A DNA stretch of 64,000 nucleotides from the NCBI GenBank assembly GCA_900769355.1, contig CAAGGG010000050.1:19807-83806 (forward strand), read 5' to 3'. Below, piece after piece: positions 24,468 to 33,365 of this stretch; position 1 is the first letter of the stretch, and every line of letters starts with the position of its first letter. Source of the DNA: Candidatus Gastranaerophilales bacterium. GTDB taxonomy: Bacteria > Cyanobacteriota > Vampirovibrionia > Gastranaerophilales > Gastranaerophilaceae. A program made the position numbers and the translations under genes. A model generated the notes under the pieces. That model had not been told where the DNA came from. It did no database searches and saw only the letters and a program-made list of their open reading frames with translations.

Positions 24468-24860
24468 ATGAAACCAAGAATTTTAATAGTTGATGATTCA
24501 AATCGATGGGTCGTGTTTCACGAAGGTGCTGTGAGACAAGTTTTTGACAACAATGTCGAAATCGAAATCGCAAATTCTGCCAAAGAAGGTGTTGAAAGAT
24601 TGACTGCATCAATTGATGCGCCTTATGATTTTATTCTAACTGACATGCAGATGGAACCTGACTTTTTACCGTTTTATGCAGGAGAATGGTTTATAAAACA
24701 GGTAAAATTTTTTAATGAGTATAAAAACACTAAAATCATTATTATTTCTGCTGCCGAAAATATTAAACAAATAGCCAAAAACTATAATGTCAGCTACATT
24801 CCAAAGTACAAGTGTAACGACATTCAATCGTATTGTAAAGAATTATTAAAAAACGAATAA
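24468..24860 (+). CDS. Single-domain response regulator (receiver only)
   Basis: A 130-residue CheY-like receiver: acidic pair Asp9-Asp10, phospho-acceptor Asp59 (ILTDMQM), Ser94 in IISAAEN and Lys113 in IPKYK. There is no output domain, so it must act by protein contact or in a phosphorelay. No histidine kinase is in the window. The region after Asp59 (EPDFLPFYAGEWF) is longer than usual. Leaderless start. Confidence 0.92.
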   Translation: MKPRILIVDDSNRWVVFHEGAVRQVFDNNVEIEIANSAKEGVERLTASIDAPYDFILTDMQMEPDFLPFYAGEWFIKQVKFFNEYKNTKIIIISAAENIKQIAKNYNVSYIPKYKCNDIQSYCKELLKNE

Positions 24861-24936
24861 AAAAACTAAAGGATTACTCAAAATCTGCCGATATATAATT
24901 TGTCGAAAGGTTAGAAACCAAAAGGAGATATGAATT

Positions 24937-25071
24937 ATGTACGGATATATTTCTTGGCCAGGAGTGTACAGTTTCAAAGAGGAACTAAGTCTGTTTCTTG
25001 AATATTGTAAAGAGCAGATTGATGAAGTAATGAAGAAGATTGAAGAAACAGAAGACATTGTTGCAAAATAA
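24937..25071 (+). CDS. 44-residue small protein
   Basis: Short ORF MYGYISWPGVYSF... continuing as an acidic amphipathic helix with EEL, EYCKEQIDEVMKKI and ending EDIVAK. AAAGGAGAT lies 7 bases before the ATG, and a strong terminator follows 30 bases after the stop; both support real translation. It has no membrane segment. The aromatic-glycine head plus helical tail has no family I recognise. It probably shares a transcript with the response regulator or has its own promoter in the 76-base gap. Confidence 0.75.
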   Translation: MYGYISWPGVYSFKEELSLFLEYCKEQIDEVMKKIEETEDIVAK

Positions 25072-25100
25072 GTGTCTTAGCTGATGATTAAGGATATGTA

Positions 25101-25131
25101 AAGGTGGTAAAATAAAATTTACCACCTTTTT
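25101..25131 (+). terminator. Intrinsic terminator
   Basis: AAGGTGGTAAA pairs with TTTACCACCTT around a short AT loop and is followed by T residues; ends the response-regulator/small-protein unit. Confidence 0.92.
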
Positions 25132-25178
25132 GTTTCTAATATTTTGATTTTATTGTGCAATGTTTCGTTGTGCTAAAA

Positions 25179-25706
25179 TTAGTCAAATGGAATTGTTATA
25201 ATATATTCATTGCCTTGGCGAACTCGTGTAATATTTTCAGCATCAATATTTTCTCCAAACGCAAAAGCCTGACTATATCTCATAATTTCTTGACCTTTAC
25301 GAGAATTCTTTGCTCCGGCTGCGTTTATCATAACTGTGTTTCCGCTCGTTGAGATTTCAACATTTTTCTCATCATTATCAAACGGGCGCAAATCAATTAC
25401 AATTCTGTATGCGTCTTTATTTTTATCAACTTTGACAAATGGAGCCGAATCCATTTTTTGAGCTCGACGAAAATCTTTTTGTGCAATTCTGTCGATTTGT
25501 CTTTCTTGTTGCTGAATAGCTCTGTCCATTAGCCTCATCTGCACCACAGGATCTGACATTCTTTTAAAATGCCAATCTGCAACAACATAAAACGCTGCAA
25601 ACGCACCCAAAAACACCAACAAGCCCACTAAAACATGTTTCAATGCAGGGTGTCTGCACAAAAAACAATCGTCAAATTCTTCATGTCTGTAGTTATTTTC
25701 TTCCAT
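25179..25706 (-). CDS. Membrane-anchored Hsp20/alpha-crystallin-like protein
   Basis: A 175-residue protein: a short cytoplasmic head with a CFLC pair, one transmembrane helix at about residues 24-45 (HVLVGLLVFLGAFAAFYVVA) and a coiled-coil linker. The C-terminal ~75 residues follow the small-heat-shock beta-sandwich pattern (YRIVIDLRPFDNDEKNVEIS..NTVMINA, ending EYIITIPF). It might hold unfolding proteins near the membrane. This is a remote call: the classic C-terminal IxI/V extension is absent. AAAGGAG precedes the ATG. Confidence 0.7.
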   Translation of the reverse strand: MEENNYRHEEFDDCFLCRHPALKHVLVGLLVFLGAFAAFYVVADWHFKRMSDPVVQMRLMDRAIQQQERQIDRIAQKDFRRAQKMDSAPFVKVDKNKDAYRIVIDLRPFDNDEKNVEISTSGNTVMINAAGAKNSRKGQEIMRYSQAFAFGENIDAENITRVRQGNEYIITIPFD

Positions 25707-25740
25707 AATAAAACTCCTTTCTCGACTTAATTTTAGTATA

Positions 25741-25866
25741 AAAATAAATTAGAGAAAGTCTATTAGTCGTCGAGGCAATTAAAGCGGCTAAGTACTAGGA
25801 AGCGAAACGCCCCTGGTGTCCTAGTAACCTAGCAACTTAACGATACTTTGCATCTTCGCGCATCTG
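25741..25866. repeat. Octamer-type repeats downstream of eno
   Basis: Contains CGGCTAAG with AGCGAAAC-type units and the complementary CCTAGTAA CCTAGCAA CTTAACGA run. It separates the enolase stop from the Hsp20-like gene. Confidence 0.6.
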
Positions 25867-27165
<1,299 letters not shown>

Positions 27166-27264
27166 TTAGTTGCAGTAAAATATTTTCATGCAATTTTGTC
27201 ATAAATTATTTTAGTTTTCAAGTGGTAGTTTTGATTATTTTGGGTAATAATTTTATTTTTATAG

Positions 27265-27270
27265 TACTAT
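27265..27270 (+). promoter_or_regulatory. Leaderless -10 box of solute-binding protein gene
   Basis: TACTAT, 6 bases before the ATG at 27277. Confidence 0.55.
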
Positions 27271-27276
27271 TTTGTT

Positions 27277-28053
27277 ATGAAAAGGATTATTTTAGTTTTA
27301 TTATTTATGTGTTTGTTTTTTTCGGGTTGCGGAAAGAAAAAAGCTGTGAGTGACGATTTATCACGCATTGAGCAGAAGGGTAAAATTGTTGTCGGGGTGC
27401 GAGGTGATGCCTCACCCTTTGGTTTTCGTGATAAAAACGGAGTTCTTTCAGGGTATGACATAGACTTGGCAAAAATTTTAGCTGAGAATATCATTGGCAA
27501 TTCAAGTGCAGTTGAGTTTGTGCCCGTAACCGCAGCTAACAGAATTATGAAATTGAATTCAGGTGAAGTAGATTGTCTGATTGCTACAATGTCGATTACC
27601 AATCAAAGACAGCAGATTTTAGATTTTTCAATACCATATTATATGGCAGGACAAGCAATTATGGTTAGGAGTTCCAGCAAAGCTTCATCTCTCAGAGATT
27701 TTGAAGGGAATCGACTGATTATAGTTTACGGTTCGACAAGTGAAAGAAATTTGCGTTCAAATGTTCCGGAAGTAACTGTTTTGGGCTATAAGACATACCA
27801 TGACGCCTACAATGCCTTAAAATCCGGTAAAGCAGAGGGAATTGTTGCAGATGATACGGTATTGTTGAATTATGCACTTCATGATAAGTCGGTGAAGCTT
27901 TTGCCAAAAAGATATTCCAAAGAGCCTTATGCCATTGCGTTTCGTAAAGGTCAGCAATCTGCGAGATTGATTTCAAAAACGAACTATGTACTTGATAATC
28001 TTCAAAGAACAGGGAAGCTGAATAGACTTCAAGAGAAGTGGAAAATTAAGTAG
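27277..28053 (+). CDS. Amino-acid ABC transporter substrate-binding lipoprotein
   Basis: A 258-residue periplasmic binding protein of the SBP_bac_3 (GlnH/HisJ) type, with a lipoprotein signal and lipobox FSGC (Cys18). Domain signatures KIVVGVRGDASPFGFRDKNGVLSGYDIDLAKILAE and DCLIATMSITNQRQQILDFSIPYY are typical; the arginine and aspartate that hold the amino-acid backbone are present. It would deliver a polar amino acid to a permease. No permease or ATPase gene is beside it, so it is an orphan in this window. Leaderless start. Confidence 0.9.
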   Translation: MKRIILVLLFMCLFFSGCGKKKAVSDDLSRIEQKGKIVVGVRGDASPFGFRDKNGVLSGYDIDLAKILAENIIGNSSAVEFVPVTAANRIMKLNSGEVDCLIATMSITNQRQQILDFSIPYYMAGQAIMVRSSSKASSLRDFEGNRLIIVYGSTSERNLRSNVPEVTVLGYKTYHDAYNALKSGKAEGIVADDTVLLNYALHDKSVKLLPKRYSKEPYAIAFRKGQQSARLISKTNYVLDNLQRTGKLNRLQEKWKIK

Positions 28054-28140
28054 TTAAAGCGGCTAGGCAGCTAGGAAGCGAAGCAGCTCCCACCCGTTCA
28101 TTTACAATTCTTAACAAAATGGCAAAAATTTACAATTTAA

Positions 28141-28152
28141 ATACTTTATATA
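28141..28152 (+). promoter_or_regulatory. ATACTTTATATA motif upstream of small lineage gene
   Basis: The same 12-mer lies at 9351 and 60893, each upstream of a short lineage-type gene. Here TTTACA occurs a few bases before it. It may include the -10 element. Confidence 0.45.
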
Positions 28153-28174
28153 TATAAGGAAACAAAAGGGGTTT

Positions 28175-28195
28175 ATGGCGAAAGCTATAAGTTAA
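28175..28195 (+). other. Six-codon upstream ORF (MAKAIS)
   Basis: ATG with AAAAGGGG upstream; its stop codon overlaps the ribosome-binding site of the next gene. Possible leader peptide that couples translation; unsupported beyond this. Confidence 0.25.
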
Positions 28196-28206
28196 AGGTG
28201 AATAAA

Positions 28207-28470
28207 ATGTCATTCGATGTAAATGTTTTGAGCACAAAACCTGTTATCAAAGCGGCAGCATCTATGCAAAATGACGGCGGCGGCGGAAATCTAGGTTATA
28301 TGGCTCAAGGGGGAAAACAAGAAAAGAAAGAAAGAAAATACTTAGATGAAAGTATCTTTATGAAAGATCAACCGGATATGTTTGGTTTTGAAAAAGAACC
28401 GGAAATGCCGGAAGAAAAATCTTTTATTCAAACCACAATTGAAAATATTCTAAAATTGTTCAAAAAATAA
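28207..28470 (+). CDS. Hypothetical lineage-type protein
   Basis: An 87-residue protein (MSFDVNVLSTKPVIKAAASM...) with a flexible Gly-rich patch (NDGGGGNLGYMAQGG), a charged middle and a C-terminal amphipathic helix (TTIENILKLFKK) that could touch a membrane or partner. Function unknown. The start at 28207 is favoured over a GTG three codons earlier because AAAGGTG is 6 bases upstream. Confidence 0.7.
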   Translation: MSFDVNVLSTKPVIKAAASMQNDGGGGNLGYMAQGGKQEKKERKYLDESIFMKDQPDMFGFEKEPEMPEEKSFIQTTIENILKLFKK

Positions 28471-28560
28471 TTTCATAATCTCTTTACAACTGAAATTTAC
28501 GGGTTTAATATAAAGTGTAAATTATACACTACCCCAATTTTTTAGTTGAAAGGATATGCA

Positions 28561-28935
28561 ATGAAAATAGATTTTAGACCGCAAAGATTAATTAATAATC
28601 TTGTGTCAGAACAAAAGAATGGAACGCAAATTAAAAGAATTATTGAAATTCCTGCCAAATCAGCTAACACAAGAAAAACATTAGAAATTACGTACAGAAA
28701 AAGTCATGTTTTGCCTACTGAATGGTTTGTTTCAAACTACAATTTGTACACTAATAAAAAAGGTCAAGTTTTGAAAAAATCATATTCGGCAGCTCAAGTG
28801 TCACCGGATAGAAGATTTTCAACTGTAACCGATTATGGGCAACAAGGTTTTAAATCTCAATTAGTTATTAAAAGGGACGGAAAAAACGTTTCTAAATCAA
28901 AAAATATTTATAGCGGTTCACAAGAAACAAAATAA
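28561..28935 (+). CDS. Hypothetical basic protein
   Basis: A 124-residue basic protein (MKIDFRPQRLINNL...) without cysteine, signal or membrane segment; beta-rich in the middle (EWFVSNYNLYTNKKGQVLK). I recognise no family. AAAGGATATGCA gives a good start at 28561. It follows the 87-residue gene by 90 bases and precedes hom by 56. Confidence 0.7.
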   Translation: MKIDFRPQRLINNLVSEQKNGTQIKRIIEIPAKSANTRKTLEITYRKSHVLPTEWFVSNYNLYTNKKGQVLKKSYSAAQVSPDRRFSTVTDYGQQGFKSQLVIKRDGKNVSKSKNIYSGSQETK

Positions 28936-28979
28936 CTAAATAATAAATTTAAAGTAATACCATAAAGTTATATTTATGG

Positions 28980-28985
28980 TATTAT
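28980..28985 (+). promoter_or_regulatory. Leaderless -10 box of hom
   Basis: TGG-TATTAT followed by six T residues and the ATG at 28992. Confidence 0.6.
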
Positions 28986-28991
28986 TTTTTT

Positions 28992-30263
28992 ATGGAAAAA
29001 AATACTATTAAAATCGGATTAATTGGCCTTGGAACAGTTGGTTCAGGCGTGTTTAAGACATTACAGTCTTTTAAAAATGTAGAAATTACAAAAATTGCAG
29101 TAAAAAATATCAACAAAAAACGTGATATTGAAGGGTTGGACAGTTCAATTTTGACAGCTGATGCTTATGAGGTTGTCAATAATCCTGAAATCGATATCGT
29201 TGCAGAACTTGTCGGCGGTGTAGAACCAGCTTTTGATTTGATTACAACTGCTATTAAAAACGGAAAACATATTGTTACTGCAAACAAAGAACTTCTTGCG
29301 AAACGTGGCGAGGAATTGTTTAAAATTGCAGAAGAATATAATAGAGTAATTCTTTATGAAGCTGCAATTGCTGGTGGAATTCCTATTATAATGCCTATTA
29401 AAACTATTTTGGCAGGAAATAAAATAAATAAAATTGAAGCAATCGTGAATGGTACAACAAACTATATTTTAACAAAAATGGACGTTCAAGGAGCTTCTTA
29501 TGAAGATGTTTTAAAAGAGGCGCAAGAACTTGGTTATGCAGAAGCTGATCCGACAGGCGATGTTGAAGGCTTTGATGCTGCATATAAAATTGCAACTTTG
29601 GCGTCAATTACGTTCCAAAAACGCATAAAAATAGAAAATGTTTACAGAGAAGGTATAACCAAAATTCGTTCTCAAGATATGCATGCTGCAAACGATTTAG
29701 GTTATAAAATAAAACTTATTGCATCAGCATATATGGACGAAAATGGCAAAGCAGATGTCCGAGTTCACCCAATGTTGGTTTCAAAATGCTCAACTCTTGC
29801 ACATATTGACTATGTAACAAATGCGGTTTCTTTAAGCGGACACCCTGTCGGAAGTATCACACTTTCAGGCCCTGGGGCAGGAGAGTTTCCGACTGCAAGT
29901 TCTGTTGTCGGTGACATTTTAGCAATTGCTGCGGAAATCGGTAAATCTGATTATATTTTACCTATGATGAGATGTAAACATTCCGGAAATGCAGAAATGT
30001 TGAACATAAACGAAACAATTAACAAATATTATATTTCGATTAACGCTAAAAACAACAAAGGTGTAATTGGCAAAATCGGTACTATTTGTGCAGATAACGA
30101 CATAAGCCTTGCAAGTATTGTTCAACGTTGTGTTTCTGAGGATAATACTGCTGATATCACTGTCATTACCGAACTTGTCAAAGAAAAAAATATGCGTAAT
30201 GCAATAAAACTGATCGAGAAAGACGGTAATAAAGTAAACAGTATTATCAGAGTTCAAGTCTAA
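28992..30263 (+). CDS. hom: Homoserine dehydrogenase
   Basis: Reduces aspartate semialdehyde to homoserine, the branch to threonine and methionine. The 423-residue protein has the NAD(P)-binding GLGTVGSG at 12-19, TANKELLAKRG, the catalytic block AIAGGIPIIMP...NGTTNYILTKM and a C-terminal ACT domain (about 345-423; GVIGKIGTICADNDISLASI). The ACT domain usually confers feedback control by threonine. It is leaderless and monocistronic. Confidence 0.96.
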   Translation: MEKNTIKIGLIGLGTVGSGVFKTLQSFKNVEITKIAVKNINKKRDIEGLDSSILTADAYEVVNNPEIDIVAELVGGVEPAFDLITTAIKNGKHIVTANKELLAKRGEELFKIAEEYNRVILYEAAIAGGIPIIMPIKTILAGNKINKIEAIVNGTTNYILTKMDVQGASYEDVLKEAQELGYAEADPTGDVEGFDAAYKIATLASITFQKRIKIENVYREGITKIRSQDMHAANDLGYKIKLIASAYMDENGKADVRVHPMLVSKCSTLAHIDYVTNAVSLSGHPVGSITLSGPGAGEFPTASSVVGDILAIAAEIGKSDYILPMMRCKHSGNAEMLNINETINKYYISINAKNNKGVIGKIGTICADNDISLASIVQRCVSEDNTADITVITELVKEKNMRNAIKLIEKDGNKVNSIIRVQV

Positions 30264-30377
30264 GAATTAGAGGCTAAGGTCGTATCAGGAATAAAAGTCG
30301 TTAAGACGATGGACGATACGACCCTAGTGCCTTAGTAACCTAGCAACTTAACAATAAAGATTCTGCATCTAAATTCT
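30264..30377. repeat. Octamer-type repeats downstream of hom
   Basis: Contains ACGATACGACCCTAGTG followed by CCTTAGTAACCTAGCAAC-type complementary octamers. It lies between two convergent genes and could help terminate both. Confidence 0.55.
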
Positions 30378-31160
30378 CTACATCACAGATTTTTTGAATA
30401 ACTTGTATTCAAACACAAATTGTAGAGTCAAGTAATCTGCAGAATTTTCTGACGTTGGAAATTTCGGATACAAAACATTCTGCTCAACTGCACTCATAAC
30501 TGAACGATCTGTTATTTCATCTCCTGATTTTTTAGCAAATCTATAGTTCAAAAGACTTCCGTCCGGCGCAACTTGAACGATTATAATTGATTGAGTGTGT
30601 CTGCCTGATTTTGGCGGAATCCAAAGTTTATATAAATCTTGACTTACGCAAGCAGCATAATCTTCAACCGTATTGGCTCCGCAATCCTTTTGTTTAGATG
30701 AATAAACCGTATAACTAACAGGCTTTATATTAGAATTATCAGATTCTGGTGTAAAAGCAGTTTGTGTCTGAGAATTTTGGGCATTTCTTGTAAGCATATT
30801 ACGAGCATAATCATTTGCATAAGACAGCAAAGAATCATCTTGCAAAGCCTTCATAAATACGTGATAGTCTGTAAAAACAGCCTTTGGACGATATGTTTCT
30901 TTTTCGTAATCTCCAGCTTGAATTACACCAATTTTATTATTTGAAAAATTCGATTTTATATAAGCAACTTGTTCTGGCTTTCCATTTGAGCTAAATTTAA
31001 TCGCATAAATGCATTCTTGCGAATTTAAAGATTTTACAGAATCTTTATCGATAAATAAATTCAAATTTGGAATATCTGTGTCAACATAATGCCAATCCAC
31101 AGCATTAGCAGAAATTGTACTCATTAAAATCGCTGAAATTAATAAAAATATCTTTTTCAT
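30378..31160 (-). CDS. Exported protein with TonB/TolA-like C-terminal domain
   Basis: A 260-residue protein with a signal peptide (MKKIFLLISAILMSTISANA, cleavage after ANA). An N-terminal domain of the surface-adhesion/DUF type (WHYVDTDIPNLNLFIDKDSV) is followed by a linker. The C-terminal ~90 residues have the pattern SIIIVQVAPDGSLLNYRFAKKSGDEITDRSVMSAV, as in TolA/TonB C-terminal domains. It lacks the usual N-terminal anchor of TonB, so it is likely soluble in the periplasm. Envelope role is inference. Start moved to 31160. Confidence 0.75.
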   Translation of the reverse strand: MKKIFLLISAILMSTISANAVDWHYVDTDIPNLNLFIDKDSVKSLNSQECIYAIKFSSNGKPEQVAYIKSNFSNNKIGVIQAGDYEKETYRPKAVFTDYHVFMKALQDDSLLSYANDYARNMLTRNAQNSQTQTAFTPESDNSNIKPVSYTVYSSKQKDCGANTVEDYAACVSQDLYKLWIPPKSGRHTQSIIIVQVAPDGSLLNYRFAKKSGDEITDRSVMSAVEQNVLYPKFPTSENSADYLTLQFVFEYKLFKKSVM

Positions 31161-31317
31161 ATAACACACTACCTTTTTTAGTTATATTAAACAAAAAACA
31201 AAACAATAAAGCAACTCATTAATTTTATTAAGTGATGTTACAAGATAGAAAAAATATTTGTTTTTTTAGTTTATATAGAATAGAATATTAGTGGAGAAAT
31301 TTGAGGGATAAAAATAC

Positions 31318-31818
31318 ATGATATTAGAACAAGAGTTGAAGGGAAAAACTTTATCTCCACAAGAAGTGAGAAGTATTCTAAAAACAGATAATAAAGAAAT
31401 TGTGGAATTATGCAAACGCGCATCAATTTTGCCGAGAAAAAACAGCAAAGGACAAACTTATTTTTCTTATGAAGAAGTAAAAAGTTTGAGAAAAGTTCAG
31501 GCAATGAAGGGTGCTGCAACCATGGCTCCGGCAAGAGTTGCTCCAAAACAAGCTCCTGCAATGCTTAGTATTTTAAACTCTTTGAAAGATATGGAAAACA
31601 AGTTGAGCAACAGAATTGCCAAAGTTATTGATGAAAAACTTGAAGGCATGGACGAAGTTGTTGTTGAACTTATTCGTTGCAAAACAGACAATGAAACTCT
31701 TAGACAAAAGATTATTGATTTGAATAAAGAAATTTATCAGTTGAAAAATGATTTGAATTCCTACAAACCGGTTGGTCTTGGTTTTTATAAGAAAAAAGAA
31801 AAACACGTTTGGGAATAG
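31318..31818 (+). CDS. MerR-like DNA-binding protein with coiled coil
   Basis: A 166-residue protein. Residues 10-55 (KTLSPQEVRSILKTDNKEIVELCKRASILPRKNSKGQTYFSYEEVKSLRK) fit a MerR/excisionase-type winged HTH. The C-terminal half (about 105-150) is a coiled coil for dimerisation. It is not a classic MerR, since the effector domain is absent. It lies 33 bases before recA in the same direction and may be co-transcribed; whether it regulates recA is unknown. Confidence 0.75.
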   Translation: MILEQELKGKTLSPQEVRSILKTDNKEIVELCKRASILPRKNSKGQTYFSYEEVKSLRKVQAMKGAATMAPARVAPKQAPAMLSILNSLKDMENKLSNRIAKVIDEKLEGMDEVVVELIRCKTDNETLRQKIIDLNKEIYQLKNDLNSYKPVGLGFYKKKEKHVWE

Positions 31819-31851
31819 TTTTTCATCTGCACAAATAAAGGAATTAGGATT

Positions 31852-32925
31852 ATGGCAACAAAAGAAAAAGTAATAGGGACACCGTCAAACAGTGAAGAAA
31901 GAGCAAAAGCACTAAAACTTGCGATTGAAAAAATCGAAAAAGATTTTGGGAAAGGCTCTATTATGAAACTTGGGGATAAGGCAACAGTTAATGTTGACGC
32001 AATTCCGACAGGTGCGCTATCACTAGATGTTGCTTTGGGTATTGGCGGAATTCCTCGTGGACGTATCATTGAGATATATGGTCCTGAAAGTTCCGGTAAA
32101 ACAACTCTTGCACAACATATCGTTGCTGAATGCCAAAAACGTGGCGGAATTGCAGCGTTCGTCGATGCAGAACACGCACTTGATCCTGAATATGCTAGAA
32201 ATTTAGGCGTTAAAGTTGATGATTTGCTGATTTCTCAACCTGATACAGGTGAACAAGCTCTTGATATTACAGAAGAACTTGTTCGTTCAGGAGCGGTTGA
32301 TATCGTTGTTGTTGACTCTGTTGCAGCACTTGTTCCAAAAGCCGAAATCGACGGATCTATGGAAGATCAACAAATGGGCTTACAAGCTCGTTTGATGAGT
32401 AAAGCTTTGAGAAAATTGACAGGTATTATCGGAAAAACAAACACAACAGTTATTTTCATCAACCAGTTAAGAATGAAAATCGGTGTTATGTACGGAAACC
32501 CAGAAACAACAACAGGTGGTAACGCATTAAAATATTACGCATCAGTTCGTATGGAAATCAAGCGTACAGACGGACTTAAAGGTGATGATGGAGATGTTGG
32601 AAACCACGTTAGAGTAAGAGTTTTGAAAAACAAAGTAGCACCACCTTTCAGAACTGCTGAATTTGATATTATTTTCGGTAAAGGAATTTGCAAAATCGGA
32701 AATATTCTTGATGTAGCCGTAAACCTTGATATTGTGAAAAAAGCCGGTTCTTGGTTTAGTTTTAATGACGAAAAATTGGGTCAAGGCAGAGATAAAGCAA
32801 AAGAATTCTTGTCACAAAATCCGGATATTTTAGCAGAAGTTGAAAGACTTGTAAGGGAAAAACTTGCCACAAGCGGAGCACCTGCAACAACAGAAACAAC
32901 TGAAGCTCTGGCAGAAGAGGAATAA
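31852..32925 (+). CDS. recA: Recombinase RecA
   Basis: Strand exchange and SOS coprotease. The 357-residue protein has Walker A GPESSGKT at 77-84, the [14 protein letters not shown] core signature and [23 protein letters not shown] loop L2. AAAGGAATTAGG precedes the ATG. The tail is Thr/Glu-rich, as in many RecA proteins. No LexA box was recognised upstream. It is followed by 440 bases of repeats. Confidence 0.98.
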   Translation: MATKEKVIGTPSNSEERAKALKLAIEKIEKDFGKGSIMKLGDKATVNVDAIPTGALSLDVALGIGGIPRGRIIEIYGPESSGKTTLAQHIVAECQKRGGIAAFVDAEHALDPEYARNLGVKVDDLLISQPDTGEQALDITEELVRSGAVDIVVVDSVAALVPKAEIDGSMEDQQMGLQARLMSKALRKLTGIIGKTNTTVIFINQLRMKIGVMYGNPETTTGGNALKYYASVRMEIKRTDGLKGDDGDVGNHVRVRVLKNKVAPPFRTAEFDIIFGKGICKIGNILDVAVNLDIVKKAGSWFSFNDEKLGQGRDKAKEFLSQNPDILAEVERLVREKLATSGAPATTETTEALAEEE

Positions 32926-33365
32926 GATTTCAGATGCCAAGATACCAAGTCTGTATCCAAAGCAGCTAGGCAGCTAAGAAGCGAAGCAGCTAAGCGAAAA
33001 TTAAGTTACTAGATTACTAAGGCACTAATGGCGTATCAGGAATAAAAGTCGTTAAGACGTTAAGACGTTAAGACGTTAAGTCATTAAGACGATAAGTTCG
33101 TTATGTTCGTATCGGGGAAAAGTTGCTATCAGTCGTCATTCTGAGTAAGACGAAAATCTACGCAAAAGCTTGATTTTCAGCCTTTTTAGAATGACGACTT
33201 GCTTTTTTGAGTGAATAAGTGAATAAGAGTTAAGAGAATAAGTTCATATAGTTCGCTTCGCTCAAGAATATACTTTGGTGCGATAGCACCTGTAACGAAC
33301 TTATTCACCTATTCACTTATTGTCTTATTCACTTTTTAAGACCTTTATATCTTTGCGTCTAGCAT
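32926..33365. repeat. Block of octamer arrays and palindromes after recA
   Basis: Three parts are visible. The first is AGCAGCTA GGCAGCTA AGAAGCGA AGCAGCTA. The second is a tandem array of GTTAAGAC octamers (33047-33110) and a CGTCATTCTGA...TCAGAATGACG-like element (about 33135-33200). The third is the GTGAATAA palindrome (33211-33337) with GGTGCGATAGCACC in its loop region. It separates convergent recA and the helicase gene. Confidence 0.8.

Noticed and set aside
31852..33365. recA region as an integrative-element attachment site
   Set aside because: The downstream direct repeats belong to the dispersed octamer family and no integrase is present.
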